From Paenibacillus tepidiphilus (GTDB lineage: Bacteria > Bacillota > Bacilli > Paenibacillales > Paenibacillaceae): 64,000 nt of DNA. Positions 43,722 to 52,502 of the stretch are shown here, one piece after another (position 1 is the stretch's first letter; each line of letters opens with the position of its first letter). The DNA is taken from NCBI RefSeq assembly GCF_008635795.1, contig NZ_VWRQ01000006.1, positions 1 through 64,000 of the forward strand, read 5' to 3'. Position numbers and translations under genes: made by a program. The notes beneath the pieces are model-generated. The model saw nothing but the letters and a program-made list of their open reading frames with translations. It was not told the DNA's origin and made no database searches.

Positions 43722-44723
43722 GTGACAGTAGAGCAATCCGGCGTTCCTATGAGCGACCTTCTAATTATAGGCGGTGGCCCGGCCGGCATGTTTGCCGCCT
43801 TTTACGGCGGAATGCGCCAGGCATCGGTAACACTGATTGAGAGCATGCCCCAACTGGGCGGGCAGTTAGCCGCTCTCTACCCTGAAAAATATATTTACGA
43901 CGTTGCGGGCTTCCCGAAGGTAACCGCACAGGAGCTGGTCAACAACCTCTCCCGGCAAATGGACCTCTTCCAGTCCGATATCCGGCTGGAAGAGAAGGTG
44001 GTAGGCCTTGAGAAGCGGGACGAGCGCCATTTCGTCGTAACTACCGATAAAGCCGAGTATCACAGCAAGGCCGTAATTATTACTGCCGGCGTCGGCGCTT
44101 TTGAGCCGCGGCGTCTGGAGCTGCCCGAAGCACCCCGCTTCGAGAAAGCGAACCTGCATTACTTTGTCAGCGATCTGAATGCCTTCCAGGGCAAAAAGGT
44201 GCTGATCAGCGGCGGCGGAGACTCCGCAGTTGACTGGGCACTGATGCTGGAGCCGATCGCCGAGCAGGTCACCCTGATTCACCGCCGTGATAAATTTCGT
44301 GCGCATGAGCACAGTGTAGAGAAGCTGATGGCCTCCAAGGTGAATGTCGTCACCCCTTCGGAGATTACCGAGCTGCACGGTGAAGAGTTCATTACCAAAG
44401 TCACCCTGTCCCACATCAAGACCAAAGAAACCCAGGAGCTTGAAGTGGACAGCGTTATCGTCAATTTCGGCTTTGTATCCTCGCTGGGACCCATTGCCGA
44501 ATGGGGCATTGAAATCGACAGCAATTCGATTGTAGTCGATTCCCGCATGGAGACGAGTATCCCTGGTATCTTTGCCGCCGGCGACATCACCACTTATCCA
44601 GGCAAGCTAAAGCTGATTGCCGTAGGCTTCGGCGAAGCGCCGACCGCAGTGAACAACGCCAAGGTCTATATAGACCCAGAAGCCAAACTGTCTCCAGGAC
44701 ACAGCAGCAATCTCAAGATGTAA
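43722..44723 (+). CDS. yumC: Ferredoxin/flavodoxin-NADP reductase (thioredoxin reductase-like type)
   Basis: The 333-residue product is the Bacillus YumC-type FNR. It moves electrons between NADPH and ferredoxin or flavodoxin. FAD motif [19 protein letters not shown] (about 13-31) and NADPH motif [17 protein letters not shown] (about 160-176) are present. The CxxC of thioredoxin reductases is missing, and the C-terminal FAD block is [25 protein letters not shown]. The start is GTG, with CGGAGGTG nine bases upstream. The gene stands alone between its promoter and a hairpin terminator. Confidence 0.93.
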   Translation: MTVEQSGVPMSDLLIIGGGPAGMFAAFYGGMRQASVTLIESMPQLGGQLAALYPEKYIYDVAGFPKVTAQELVNNLSRQMDLFQSDIRLEEKVVGLEKRDERHFVVTTDKAEYHSKAVIITAGVGAFEPRRLELPEAPRFEKANLHYFVSDLNAFQGKKVLISGGGDSAVDWALMLEPIAEQVTLIHRRDKFRAHEHSVEKLMASKVNVVTPSEITELHGEEFITKVTLSHIKTKETQELEVDSVIVNFGFVSSLGPIAEWGIEIDSNSIVVDSRMETSIPGIFAAGDITTYPGKLKLIAVGFGEAPTAVNNAKVYIDPEAKLSPGHSSNLKM

Positions 44724-44742
44724 TAAGGATTTCTACAATAAA

Positions 44743-44795
44743 AGGGTATCCCTTCAGGTTGACTCACTTCAATCTGAAAGGATACCCTATTTGTT
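44743..44795. terminator. Terminator after yumC, shared with sda
   Basis: AGGGTATCC and GGATACCCT, extended by TTCAG/CTGAA, form a stem after the yumC stop. T-rich sequence follows on both strands, so it may end both convergent genes. Confidence 0.75.
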
Positions 44796-44843
44796 GTCCC
44801 TTGCGGTTTACTGTATCTCTGCTGCAAAGGTGTACTCTGATCT

Positions 44844-44987
44844 TTAATGAAGAACCGCATGAACTGGGAAGTGTAAGTTCCGTTTGCGAATTTCAGCGAG
44901 TAATAGAGCGATGAAATCATGCTCCAGTTGCAGCTCTATTGCTCTATGATAAGAGTCAAGCAGCATCTCATCCGATAATTCAATCAT
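44844..44987 (-). CDS. sda: Sporulation inhibitor Sda
   Basis: This is a 47-residue protein: MIELSDEMLLDSYHRAIELQ, then LEHDFIALLLAEIRKRN and a short tail. It matches Sda of Bacillus (LSDELLIESYFKA...DFIELIENEIKRR) in length and along the helical hairpin. Sda binds the dimerisation domain of the sporulation histidine kinases and blocks entry into sporulation when DNA replication is disturbed. GGTAGGTG lies six bases before the ATG. A cluster of DnaA boxes stands 75-200 bases upstream, which fits the DnaA-dependent control known in B. subtilis. Such a small gene is easily missed by automated calling. Confidence 0.85.
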   Translation of the reverse strand: MIELSDEMLLDSYHRAIELQLEHDFIALLLAEIRKRNLHFPVHAVLH

Positions 44988-45062
44988 AACGTTCACCTAC
45001 CTTTCCTTTTCTAAATCTGATTCTATCATAGCAAACTATCAATTATCGAACAAGCGTTCCTA

Positions 45063-45189
45063 GTATCCACAGGCCCTTGTGGAAAATCTGTGCATAAATT
45101 GTTAGTAATGTCCATAAAGCCGTTAGCACCGCAGTGCACAATGGGGATAACTGTTATGCACAGGACGTTTGCCCGAGATGTGTGCAAAA
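45063..45189. promoter_or_regulatory. DnaA-box cluster upstream of sda
   Basis: Two exact TTATNCACA boxes are present: TGTGCATAA (45089-45097, reverse) and TTATGCACA (45154-45162). Four one-mismatch boxes also occur: GTATCCACA at 45063, TGTGGAAAA at 45078, TGGGGATAA at 45142 and TGTGCAAAA at 45181. Six in 127 bp is far above chance. They lie upstream of sda, as in B. subtilis, where DnaA activates that gene. The 364 bp interval holds no other gene. Confidence 0.72.
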
Positions 45190-45351
45190 AATATTTTTGA
45201 ATCGTCCATATATTTCGTGTTTTTTAGAAAAAATTACCTCATATTACCTCTAATTACCTCGAATCCGGCATAACTAAACGCTATTCTAGCCTATTACTCT
45301 AATTATCGTCAATGTTTAAAAATTGTTTAATTTGTTATTGTGTTTAGTTTA

Positions 45352-46014
45352 CTATTGCGGTCTTGTATTTACTTCCAGTATCCATATTCTTCCGCTTTGA
45401 TCAACGGCATAATCAAAACCCAGTTCGCCGATTCCCGGAAACCGCCGTTCCATAATGCCGATGCAGTGAATGGTGAGACGGCGCATTTCCGCTTTTTTGG
45501 CCGAGGATTTGATCTTCGGGAGAGAATGCCGCAAGCCCTGGCGGCAGCTCATCATCGTCCCGCCCTTGCAGAGATTGGTTACGAAGAGTCCGGGACGCGC
45601 CAGTCTGCCGACCATGGAGCGGAATTCCCATACCCCGTTATTCTTAACCACTTTGACTCGGTAATCAATGGGTCTGCCGGCGATTCGGGCCAGTGAAATT
45701 CCCTGCTGAATCAAATATCTCCTTCTGACCTTCACCCGCTCCAGCGCTTGCCGCATACTACGAAAATCGGAATATACCCGCGTGCTGTCCATATAAGTAA
45801 AGCCGTATCCCCGCGCATCCCTAAACACCTTGATTACCCCATAGCCCCCGCCGCCCACGACCGGCTTGATCACCACATTACCGTAGCTTCTCAACATGCT
45901 GAGCAGTCCGGCAGCACTGTATGCCTTCGTTCTCGGAATGTAACCGGCAATCCGTGCATCGCTAAGCAGCGCCTCGGTTTTCAGCCACTTGCTGGCCAGT
46001 TGTCTTCCTGCCAT
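45352..46014 (-). CDS. YheC/YheD-like ATP-grasp protein
   Basis: The product is 220 residues with an ATP-grasp core: the nucleotide-binding Lys and glycine loop in VVIKPVVGGGGYGVIKV (about 46-62), IDYRVKVVKNNGVWEF, and the metal-binding end FDYAVDQSGRIWILEVNTRPQ. It resembles the spore coat-associated YheC/YheD family of Bacillales, whose ligase substrate is unknown. It stops right after the last metal-binding motif, while many relatives continue for some tens of residues. It is a single gene, on the opposite side of the DnaA boxes from sda. Confidence 0.8.
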   Translation of the reverse strand: MAGRQLASKWLKTEALLSDARIAGYIPRTKAYSAAGLLSMLRSYGNVVIKPVVGGGGYGVIKVFRDARGYGFTYMDSTRVYSDFRSMRQALERVKVRRRYLIQQGISLARIAGRPIDYRVKVVKNNGVWEFRSMVGRLARPGLFVTNLCKGGTMMSCRQGLRHSLPKIKSSAKKAEMRRLTIHCIGIMERRFPGIGELGFDYAVDQSGRIWILEVNTRPQ

Positions 46015-46117
46015 CGTCCTCCCTCTCCTTTCGTTTATCCCAGCCTACTACCCTATAGAGTACTCAGGAGAGGGGCCTCCTTCTTGTATGATTGTCCTTG
46101 TATGAAGGCGTTCACGC

Positions 46118-46153
46118 CAAAAAAGGGCATATGGCTGCGGAGCCTTATGTCCC
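46118..46153 (-). terminator. Terminator of the GNAT gene
   Basis: GGGCATATGGCT pairs with AGCCTTATGTCCC around GCGG, followed by CTTTTTTGG on the minus strand, 50 bases after the stop codon. Confidence 0.7.
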
Positions 46154-46203
46154 GATTAAGCTTAGGTCAACCCATTTTTGTTATTTTGTCTGACTTATAT
46201 AGT

Positions 46204-46791
46204 TTATTGTATGACAATAGAGCTTGATGGCTTGTGCAAATGGACAGCTCCATCCGCTGAACCTGACCGGAATTCATCCTCCAGAATTGCATACAGCAGA
46301 GAGCTCTGCCAGGTCTCCCTGTGCCACTTGTGCTCGCGCAGCAGCCCTTCATAGGTCATCCCCAGCTTCTGCATAACCTTGGCAGAGCCGGCATTGCCCG
46401 GACGGCAGGTGGCGAAGATGCGGTGCAGGCCCAATTCACCGAATCCGAAGCGCAGCAAGGCTTGTCCCGCTTCGCTTGCATACCCTTGCTTCCAATAAAG
46501 CGGGTTCAGGCAATATCCGATCTCCCCTTGACGCGGCTCACTCACGTAAATTCCGCAACCGCCGATCAGCTTGCCGCTGCCCTTCAGCACCACGGCGAAT
46601 TCAAAGCTTGTACGCGGCTCCTGCCCCTGCCATTCCTGCACCATCCGGAGATAATCCTCAGTCTGCTCGCCTGTATTTGGCCCCCACAACATGTATTTCG
46701 TCACCGCAGGGTCAGAGGCATAACTATGTACCGGTCCGTAATCTTCGTCCGTGAATTCGCGGATCAATAGCCGCTGCGTCTCCAGTCGCAT
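46204..46791 (-). CDS. GNAT-family N-acetyltransferase (RimJ/RimL-like)
   Basis: This 195-residue protein has the typical GNAT start RLETQRLLIREFTDEDYGPVHSYASDPAVTKYMLWGP, the acetyl-CoA strand and P-loop region (IGYCLNPLYWKQGYASEAGQALLRFGF) and the ending RIFATCRPGNAGSAKVMQKLGM. Such proteins acetylate protein N-termini, antibiotics or small amines. The start at 46791 is preferred, with AAAGGGGG upstream. The substrate is not visible and the neighbours give no clue. Confidence 0.88.
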   Translation of the reverse strand: MRLETQRLLIREFTDEDYGPVHSYASDPAVTKYMLWGPNTGEQTEDYLRMVQEWQGQEPRTSFEFAVVLKGSGKLIGGCGIYVSEPRQGEIGYCLNPLYWKQGYASEAGQALLRFGFGELGLHRIFATCRPGNAGSAKVMQKLGMTYEGLLREHKWHRETWQSSLLYAILEDEFRSGSADGAVHLHKPSSSIVIQ

Positions 46792-46897
46792 GGACGGTTC
46801 CCCCTTTCTAATATAAGCAAAATCGACGCCGCCCGACACAGCCTCGTATTTTGTCGGTCCAGCCCGTTACCCGTAACAACAAGATAACTTGCTATAT

Positions 46898-46950
46898 AAA
46901 AAAACCTCCCGAATGTGTTATTTGCATTCTACACAATTCGAGAGGTTATT
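46898..46950. terminator. Bidirectional terminator downstream of the ErpA-like gene
   Basis: AACCTCCCGAATGTGT pairs with ACACAATTCGAGAGGTT, and a run of seven T follows on the minus strand; the plus-strand tail is T-rich too. It ends the ErpA-like transcript. Confidence 0.82.
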
Positions 46951-46979
46951 TTAAAGCGTAAATTTCTGTCCTAGCCGTC

Positions 46980-47339
46980 TTAGCAAGGCTCCGCGCTTGG
47001 ATTCCCCGCTTCTTCCTTCGTGCGGAACGATGATCCGCAGCCGCAGGTAACTGTTGCGTTCGGGTTGTGGATGGTGAAGCCTCCGGTCATGCCGGATTCC
47101 TCAAAATCAATCTCCAGGCCGTTCAGGTAACGAATATCGTCCTTGGTTACAACCACTTTCACACCTTGTACATCCATGTAAACATCCTGCTCGGTTTCGT
47201 TGTCATCGAAGCCCATCGCATACGAGAAGCCGCTGCAGCCTCCTGCTGTAACGCCCAGCCGCAAGAACATATTCGGAACTTCCTGCTGCGCCAGCATTTC
47301 TTTGATCTGCTCCGCCGCTGTTTCACTGATAGTAATCAT
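46980..47339 (-). CDS. Iron-sulfur cluster A-type carrier (ErpA/IscA family)
   Basis: This 119-residue protein of the HesB/IscA family receives and passes on iron-sulfur clusters to apoenzymes. The three conserved cysteines are in RLGVTAGGCSGFSYAMGF (about Cys35) and CGCGSSF (about Cys99 and Cys101). Family proteins end about there, while this one has a 15-residue tail ending in Cys. It is a single-gene transcript. Genes for iron-sulfur enzymes (mqnE, NifU-like protein) lie within 4 kb. Confidence 0.9.
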   Translation of the reverse strand: MITISETAAEQIKEMLAQQEVPNMFLRLGVTAGGCSGFSYAMGFDDNETEQDVYMDVQGVKVVVTKDDIRYLNGLEIDFEESGMTGGFTIHNPNATVTCGCGSSFRTKEEAGNPSAEPC

Positions 47340-47613
47340 AAAAGGTCTACCTCCTAAATATGTGATTGAAACGCCATCGCCGGCAATTAAAGGGACTACT
47401 CCTCCCGTTAATCTTCAGCCAATACGCCATTGTAATAAAATAAAGGATCCGTTAGAGTAAAAAGCAATTTTACGGATAAAAGTTACCTTCTATATAAAAT
47501 CAAGCTGTATAACTTCAAGTATACTCCACTATTTCACCTCTCTCAAGTCATACCTGCACTGCTCCGCAAGCTTGAGTGCCGTTTTTCTCTTCATCTTATC
47601 CCTCTGACGTATG

Positions 47614-47642
47614 TTGCTCACCTGTGGCGGGAGGTTTATAAT
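47614..47642 (+). promoter_or_regulatory. Sigma-A promoter of mqnE
   Basis: TTGCTC, a 17 bp spacer and consensus TATAAT lie 142 bases upstream of the start codon, leaving a long 5' leader. The rest of the 445 bp interval (47340-47613) shows no gene. Confidence 0.65.
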
Positions 47643-47719
47643 ATAGGTTGCGACAGAGATAAAAATTCGGAAATTTGTCACGGAGGTTATTGCTGCCTTT
47701 GTTATTTTATACTGACGGC

Positions 47720-47759
47720 GGCGATAGATTGCCGGAACATTCTCGCGGGTGCTATCGCC
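47720..47759 (+). promoter_or_regulatory. Hairpin in the mqnE leader
   Basis: GGCGATAG and CTATCGCC flank 24 bases that include GC-rich inner pairs. The structure lies just upstream of the CAGGAGG site of mqnE. It could limit ribosome access or be a small regulatory element; I recognise no riboswitch class. Confidence 0.4.
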
Positions 47760-47784
47760 TCGCTAACCCCCAGGAGGAATTCAT

Positions 47785-48891
47785 ATGTCTACACTCATCA
47801 CCCCCCACACCGATACCAGAATGGCGAGTATTATTGAGAAGGTTCGCGGCGGCGAACGGTTGAATCTAGAGGACGGCGTTTATTTATATGAGAGCAATGA
47901 TCTGCTGACCATCGGCCAGCTGGCGGATGAGGTTAACCGCCGGAAGAACGGCGATAAGGTGTATTTTATCGAGAATATGAGCTTGTACTTCACCAATGTA
48001 TGTGAATCGCGCTGCGCCTTCTGTAATTTCCGCAAGGATGACGGTGAAGAAGGCGCTTATACTCTTTCCGGCCCGGAAATGGTCGATTATGTGAAGCAGC
48101 ATATTCATCCGGGCGTACGCGAGTTCCATATTGTCGGCGGACATAATGATAAGGTGCCCTTTCAATATTATGTTGATTCCCTGAAAGCGCTGAATGAAGC
48201 TTTCCCGGAAGTGACGCTGAAGGCGTATACTGCGGCTGAAATCGACTTCTTTACCCGGATCAGCGGGCTCAGTATCCGCGAAGTGCTGGAAGCGCTGCGT
48301 GCAGCAGGTCTCCAGAGCCTGACCGGCGGCGGAGCGGAAATTCTCTCTGATCATTACCGCAAAAAAATGCATGTCGACAAAGCAGGCGTCGCGGAATACT
48401 TGGAAGTACACCGGGTCGCCCATCAGCTCGGGATGAAGACTCATACTACCATGCTGTACGGCTCCATTGAATCCCGTGAGGACCGTATCCGCCACATGCT
48501 GCAGATCCGCGAGCTGCAGGACGAGACCGGCGGCTTCATGGTATTCATTCCCCTGTCCATGCAGCCCAAGAACAAGAATGCTGGCATTATGCGCCGCAAT
48601 TCCGCCTTTGAAGACCTCAAGACCATTGCGGTCAGCCGCCTGATGCTGGATAACTTCGACCATATCAAAGCTTACTTCATCAATATCGGACCGCAGTTAA
48701 CCCAGGTGGCACTCAGCTTCGGTGCATCCGATGTGCACGGCACCATCCTTAAGGAGCGGATCAGCCATGCAGCCGGTGCGCTCACTCCGGAAGGTCTGAC
48801 CCGCGATGAGTTGATCTGGCTGGTCAAGGGCGCCGGCAAAATACCGGTGGAACGCGACACCTTCTATAACGAGATTAAAGTCTACGAATAA
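47785..48891 (+). CDS. mqnE: Aminofutalosine synthase (radical SAM)
   Basis: MqnE joins 3-(1-carboxyvinyloxy)benzoate with the SAM-derived adenosyl radical to give aminofutalosine in the futalosine route to menaquinone. The 368-residue protein has the radical SAM motif CESRCAFC (CX3CX2C, about residues 72-79) after MSLYFTNV. Further family blocks are EFHIVGGHN, GGGAEIL and THTTMLYGSIESREDRI. CofH and MqnC are close relatives, but the motif order and length favour MqnE. GGAGGAATTCAT precedes the ATG. A flavoprotein gene follows by 49 bases. The other mqn genes are not in the window. Confidence 0.9.
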   Translation: MSTLITPHTDTRMASIIEKVRGGERLNLEDGVYLYESNDLLTIGQLADEVNRRKNGDKVYFIENMSLYFTNVCESRCAFCNFRKDDGEEGAYTLSGPEMVDYVKQHIHPGVREFHIVGGHNDKVPFQYYVDSLKALNEAFPEVTLKAYTAAEIDFFTRISGLSIREVLEALRAAGLQSLTGGGAEILSDHYRKKMHVDKAGVAEYLEVHRVAHQLGMKTHTTMLYGSIESREDRIRHMLQIRELQDETGGFMVFIPLSMQPKNKNAGIMRRNSAFEDLKTIAVSRLMLDNFDHIKAYFINIGPQLTQVALSFGASDVHGTILKERISHAAGALTPEGLTRDELIWLVKGAGKIPVERDTFYNEIKVYE

Positions 48892-48940
48892 CCAGTCCTG
48901 CCTGTTCCAGAAAGCCATTTCGGAAAGGAAGATCGGTCAT

Positions 48941-50002
48941 ATGAGAACATTGCTCGTGCTCGGCGGCGGCTATGGCGGCCTCGCCCTCGTTCAAAAACTG
49001 CTGGACAGCCATCTCCCCCATGATGTGGAAATTATCTTGATCGACCGGATGCCGTTTCAGGGCATCAAGACGGAGTATTATGCGCTGGCTGCCGGAACGG
49101 TGGCGGATCATGACCTGCGGATTAAGTTCCCCGTCCACCCTCGTCTGCGCATCCGCTACGGCGAGGTAGGATCAATCGACCTGGAGAGCCGGATGGTCCT
49201 GCTCTCCTCCGGTGAGCCTGTGCTCTATGATATGCTGGCAATTGCGCTGGGCTGTACAGATAATTACCACGGCATCCCGGGTGCCGAATTGCACACCTGC
49301 AGCATTCAGAGCATGGCCAGCACACGGGAGACCTTCCTGCGGCTGAACAATGTGAAGCCGTATGGAACGGTGAATATCGTCGGCGGCGGACTGAGCGGCG
49401 TGGAGATTGCCGCCGAGCTGCGGGAAAGCCGTCCCGATCTGAACATATCCATTCTTGACCGGGGAGAGCGGGTATTGTCCGCTTTCCCGGCCAAGCTGTC
49501 CCGTTATGTGGAGGAATGGTTCAACGAGCATCAGGTGCAGACGGTAAGCCATGTCTCCGTCTCCCACGTGGAGGCAGATGCCGTATTTAACGGCAGCCAG
49601 GCCCTGCCCGGTGACGTAACGGTATGGACCGCAGGCATTCAGCCGGTCAAGCCGGTACAGCAGCTGGAGCTGCCGAAAGACCGCAGCGGCCGGCTGATCG
49701 TCGGCCAGTATTACAATCTGCCTGACTACTCCGATGTCTATATCATCGGAGACTGTGCCAGCCTGCCCTTCGCGCCCAGCGCCCAGGCAGCGGAAGCGCA
49801 AGGGGAACAGGTGGCGCATATCTTGAAAGCGCTTTGGCGCGGGGACACTCCAAGACTTACCGCGATCAAGCTGAAGGGGACGCTGGGCTCGCTCGGCAAG
49901 AATTCGGGCTTTGGCTTAATGGGCAAGCGCACGGTCATGGGCCGTGTGCCCCGGCTCCTTAAGAGCGGCGTACTGTGGATGTCCAAGCGGCATTACGGCT
50001 AA
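48941..50002 (+). CDS. YutJ-like NADH dehydrogenase-type flavoprotein
   Basis: This 353-residue pyridine nucleotide-disulfide oxidoreductase has an FAD motif LLVLGGGYGGLALVQKL (4-20), a second dinucleotide site VNIVGGGLSGVEIAAEL (about 146-162) and the C-terminal VYIIGDCASLPFAPSAQAAEAQGE block. It belongs to the type II NADH dehydrogenase-like group that includes YutJ. The neighbours YuzB-like and YutI-like genes make the same neighbourhood as in B. subtilis. The redox partner is uncertain; menaquinone is plausible, being next to mqnE. Confidence 0.87.
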   Translation: MRTLLVLGGGYGGLALVQKLLDSHLPHDVEIILIDRMPFQGIKTEYYALAAGTVADHDLRIKFPVHPRLRIRYGEVGSIDLESRMVLLSSGEPVLYDMLAIALGCTDNYHGIPGAELHTCSIQSMASTRETFLRLNNVKPYGTVNIVGGGLSGVEIAAELRESRPDLNISILDRGERVLSAFPAKLSRYVEEWFNEHQVQTVSHVSVSHVEADAVFNGSQALPGDVTVWTAGIQPVKPVQQLELPKDRSGRLIVGQYYNLPDYSDVYIIGDCASLPFAPSAQAAEAQGEQVAHILKALWRGDTPRLTAIKLKGTLGSLGKNSGFGLMGKRTVMGRVPRLLKSGVLWMSKRHYG

Positions 50003-50072
50003 TCCATCTACGGATGTGGGTCCTCACATAGGGCCCTTATACAACTTCGTTGTTGTATTTGCCGGATACATC

Positions 50073-50111
50073 AAGGCGTCGTAACAGCTGCTGCAGCCGT
50101 TACGACGCCTT
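50073..50111. terminator. Strong hairpin between convergent yutJ-like and yuzB-like genes
   Basis: AAGGCGTCGTAAC and GTTACGACGCCTT pair perfectly. T tracts are poor on both sides, but the position between convergent genes fits a bidirectional terminator. Confidence 0.7.
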
Positions 50112-50118
50112 GACCTGT

Positions 50119-50373
50119 TTAGTCGATTTCGAGGTTGTCCCAAGCCTCCTGCTCCTTAATATAGGCGGCGATGGCTGCCTCCAGCTCCTCCGGTGTCTCG
50201 GCTGCAATAATCTCCCCGTCCACCATCGCGAAGGGTCTTAAATAACATTCTCCGCAGTTGTTCAGACAGCCGTACTCCACGACATCGTATTCCGGGTTCT
50301 GCTCCAGCTTCTGTTTTAGCTGCTCGGTGCCGGAACCCAGATTACTGGCACAAAATTCAATGATTGGTCGCAT
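50119..50373 (-). CDS. yuzB: YuzB-like DUF1450 protein
   Basis: The 84-residue protein has three conserved cysteines in the family pattern (FCASNLGSG near the start; YGCLNNCGECYLRPFAMVDGE in the middle), suggesting a thioredoxin-fold ferredoxin-like or metal-binding role. The function of DUF1450 is unknown. It is convergent with the yutJ-like gene, as in B. subtilis, and divergent from the NifU-like gene. Confidence 0.87.
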   Translation of the reverse strand: MRPIIEFCASNLGSGTEQLKQKLEQNPEYDVVEYGCLNNCGECYLRPFAMVDGEIIAAETPEELEAAIAAYIKEQEAWDNLEID

Positions 50374-50456
50374 AATGATCTCCCTATATTGGTGTGAACC
50401 ATTTTATTTTTTAGTGTTTTGTACTATAATAAACGTACGAAAGGAGTGATTGAGAA

Positions 50457-50705
50457 ATGAGTGAGAATATACAAAGCGCAACCATGTACGATGAAGTACT
50501 GGAAGTTCTTGATAAACTTCGTCCGTTCCTGCAACGCGACGGCGGCGACGTTGAACTCGTCGATGTAGAAGACGGTATCGTCAAGCTGAAGCTGATGGGT
50601 GCCTGCGGCAGCTGCCCAAGCTCCACGATCACGCTGAAGGCTGGTATCGAACGCGCCCTTCTCGAAGAAGTGGAAGGCGTGGAAGAAGTCGTTCAAGTAT
50701 TCTAA
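50457..50705 (+). CDS. NifU-like iron-sulfur scaffold (YutI)
   Basis: This 82-residue protein is a single NifU C-terminal domain with the cluster-binding CGSCPSS (CX2C, about residues 45-51). It carries iron-sulfur clusters to target proteins. The blocks [23 protein letters not shown] and [27 protein letters not shown] fit the family. The start has AAAGGAGTG nine bases upstream. Confidence 0.93.
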   Translation: MSENIQSATMYDEVLEVLDKLRPFLQRDGGDVELVDVEDGIVKLKLMGACGSCPSSTITLKAGIERALLEEVEGVEEVVQVF

Positions 50706-50837
50706 TTCCTTATGGTATATCCCGGCCTCTGTTACAGGAGAGCCGGGATTTTTCTTTTATTTAATGGTGATTATTTTTCAGTATAGTGATTTGCCTGCAC
50801 CAAGGCAACCTGTAGAAAATAAATCCAGCCGCAATAA

Positions 50838-50877
50838 AAAGGGTGTTGAAGAACCCGGAGGTTCTTCAACACCCTTT
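50838..50877. terminator. Bidirectional terminator between the NifU-like gene and metQ
   Basis: AAAGGGTGTTGAAGAACC pairs with GGTTCTTCAACACCCTTT around a four-base loop, with T-rich flanks on both strands. It ends the metNIQ transcript. Confidence 0.88.
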
Positions 50878-50901
50878 ATCTGTTGAGGCGGTCCAGGCGT
50901 C

Positions 50902-51780
50902 TTAGAACGCCGGCACTACCGCTCCTTCGTATTTCTCTTCGATGAATGCTTTCGCTTCCGGAGAAGTCAGCGCTGCGGCCAGCTTCTGGATGGCATCGGA
51001 ATCCTTGTTGTCCGGACGGGCAACCAGGATGTTGGCATAAGGAGAATCTCCGCCTTCGATGAACAGCGCGTCCTTGGTAGGAACAAGGTCGGCTTCCAGC
51101 GCAAAGTTGGTGTTGATCAGCGCCAGATCCACCTCATCCAGTTGGCGCGGCAGCATAGCGGCATCCAGCTCGATAATTTCCAGGTTCTTCGGATTTTCGG
51201 TGATGTCAGCTTTGGTCGTAGCGATGTTAGTATCGTCCTTCAATGTAATCAGACCGTTCTTGGCCAGCAGAATAAGCGCGCGTCCGCCGTTAGTGGCATC
51301 GTTCGGAATCGCTACTTTAGCGCCGTCAGCCAGTTCATCGATGGATTTGATTTTCTTGGAATACGCACCGAAAGGCTCCACGTGAACGGCAACTACAGAC
51401 TGCAGGTCTGTCTTGTTGTTCTTGTTCTGATCGTCCAGGTAAGGCTGATGCTGGAAGAAGTTAGCGTCAAGCTGCTCTTCGGCCAGCTGTACGTTCGGCT
51501 GTACATAATCGCTGAATTCCTTGATTTCAAGCGTGATGCCCTGAGCTTCAAGCAGCGGAGCAATCGCCTTGAGGATCTCGGCATGCGGCACCGGAGATGC
51601 GCCTACCACCAGGGTTACCGGATCGGCAGCCGGTTCGGTTGTCGGCTCAGCCGGAGCTTCCGATGCCGGAGCGTTCGTGGCAGCCGAATTAGCGGCATTG
51701 CCGGCGTTATTGTTGTTTCCGCAAGCAGCCAGCACCATCACCAGTGTCAGGCTGAACAGCGTAAGCAGAACTTTCTTCAT
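50902..51780 (-). CDS. metQ: Methionine-binding lipoprotein
   Basis: This 292-residue NlpA-family lipoprotein has the lipobox LAAC (Cys20), a Asn/Ala/Glu/Pro-rich linker and the binding domain (VTLVVGASPVPHAEIL, EFSDYVQPNVQLAEEQLDANFFQHQPYL, VAIPNDATNGGRALILL). It captures L-methionine outside the membrane for MetI and MetN. It is the last gene of the metNIQ operon, under the SAM riboswitch. Confidence 0.94.
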   Translation of the reverse strand: MKKVLLTLFSLTLVMVLAACGNNNNAGNAANSAATNAPASEAPAEPTTEPAADPVTLVVGASPVPHAEILKAIAPLLEAQGITLEIKEFSDYVQPNVQLAEEQLDANFFQHQPYLDDQNKNNKTDLQSVVAVHVEPFGAYSKKIKSIDELADGAKVAIPNDATNGGRALILLAKNGLITLKDDTNIATTKADITENPKNLEIIELDAAMLPRQLDEVDLALINTNFALEADLVPTKDALFIEGGDSPYANILVARPDNKDSDAIQKLAAALTSPEAKAFIEEKYEGAVVPAF

Positions 51781-51833
51781 TTGTAACTCCCCCTCTAATC
51801 ATTATGTTTGTATGAATAAGGCTTCATAATACC

Positions 51834-52502
51834 TTATTTCCGGGTAAAATGTTTCACCAGCCGGTCGCCGGCGATTTGCAGCAGCTGCACAAGCACCACC
51901 ATAAAGATGACGGAAATGATCATGACTTCCTTCTCATAACGGTAGTACCCGTAACGGATGGCCAGGTCTCCCAGTCCTCCGCCGCCTACCATCCCCGACA
52001 TCGCCGTGTAGGAGACCAGGGTGACAAGCGTGATGGTCACTCCGGCAAGAAGTCCTGGACGGGCCTCGGCCAGCAGGACGCGCCTTACAATCTGAAAGGT
52101 CGAAGCCCCCATGCCTTGGGCTGCCTCGATTACCCCGCGATCCACCTCGCGCAGCGAAGTCTCCACAAGCCGGGCGAAGAACGGAGCCGCTCCGATGACC
52201 AGCGCAGGTATAGTTCCCAGTACACCGATTGCCGTGCCGACAATCGCCTTACTTACAGGGATTAACGCCACCATCAGGATGATAAACGGTACCGACCGCA
52301 AGATATTGACGATAAATGATAATACCGAGTAAACAACTCTGATAAACATGTTTTTCGATCTGCCACTTAAATATAACACAATTCCGAGTGGTAAACCAAG
52401 AATAATTGTGAATATTCCTGAATAAAGCAGCATTTTTAATGTGGCTATCGTTGCCTCCTGCATTTCTTGCCAGTCAATGGCGCTGAAATCAAGTCCGCTC
52501 AT
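51834..52502 (-). CDS. metI: Methionine ABC transporter permease
   Basis: This 222-residue membrane protein has five predicted helices. The EAA-type loop REVDRGVIEAAQGMGASTFQIVRRVLLAEARP lies near residues 135-165, and the family block is VNILRSVPFIILMVALIP. It forms the methionine channel as a dimer. Its start overlaps the metN stop by four bases, and metQ follows by 53 bases. Confidence 0.95.
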   Translation of the reverse strand: MSGLDFSAIDWQEMQEATIATLKMLLYSGIFTIILGLPLGIVLYLSGRSKNMFIRVVYSVLSFIVNILRSVPFIILMVALIPVSKAIVGTAIGVLGTIPALVIGAAPFFARLVETSLREVDRGVIEAAQGMGASTFQIVRRVLLAEARPGLLAGVTITLVTLVSYTAMSGMVGGGGLGDLAIRYGYYRYEKEVMIISVIFMVVLVQLLQIAGDRLVKHFTRK

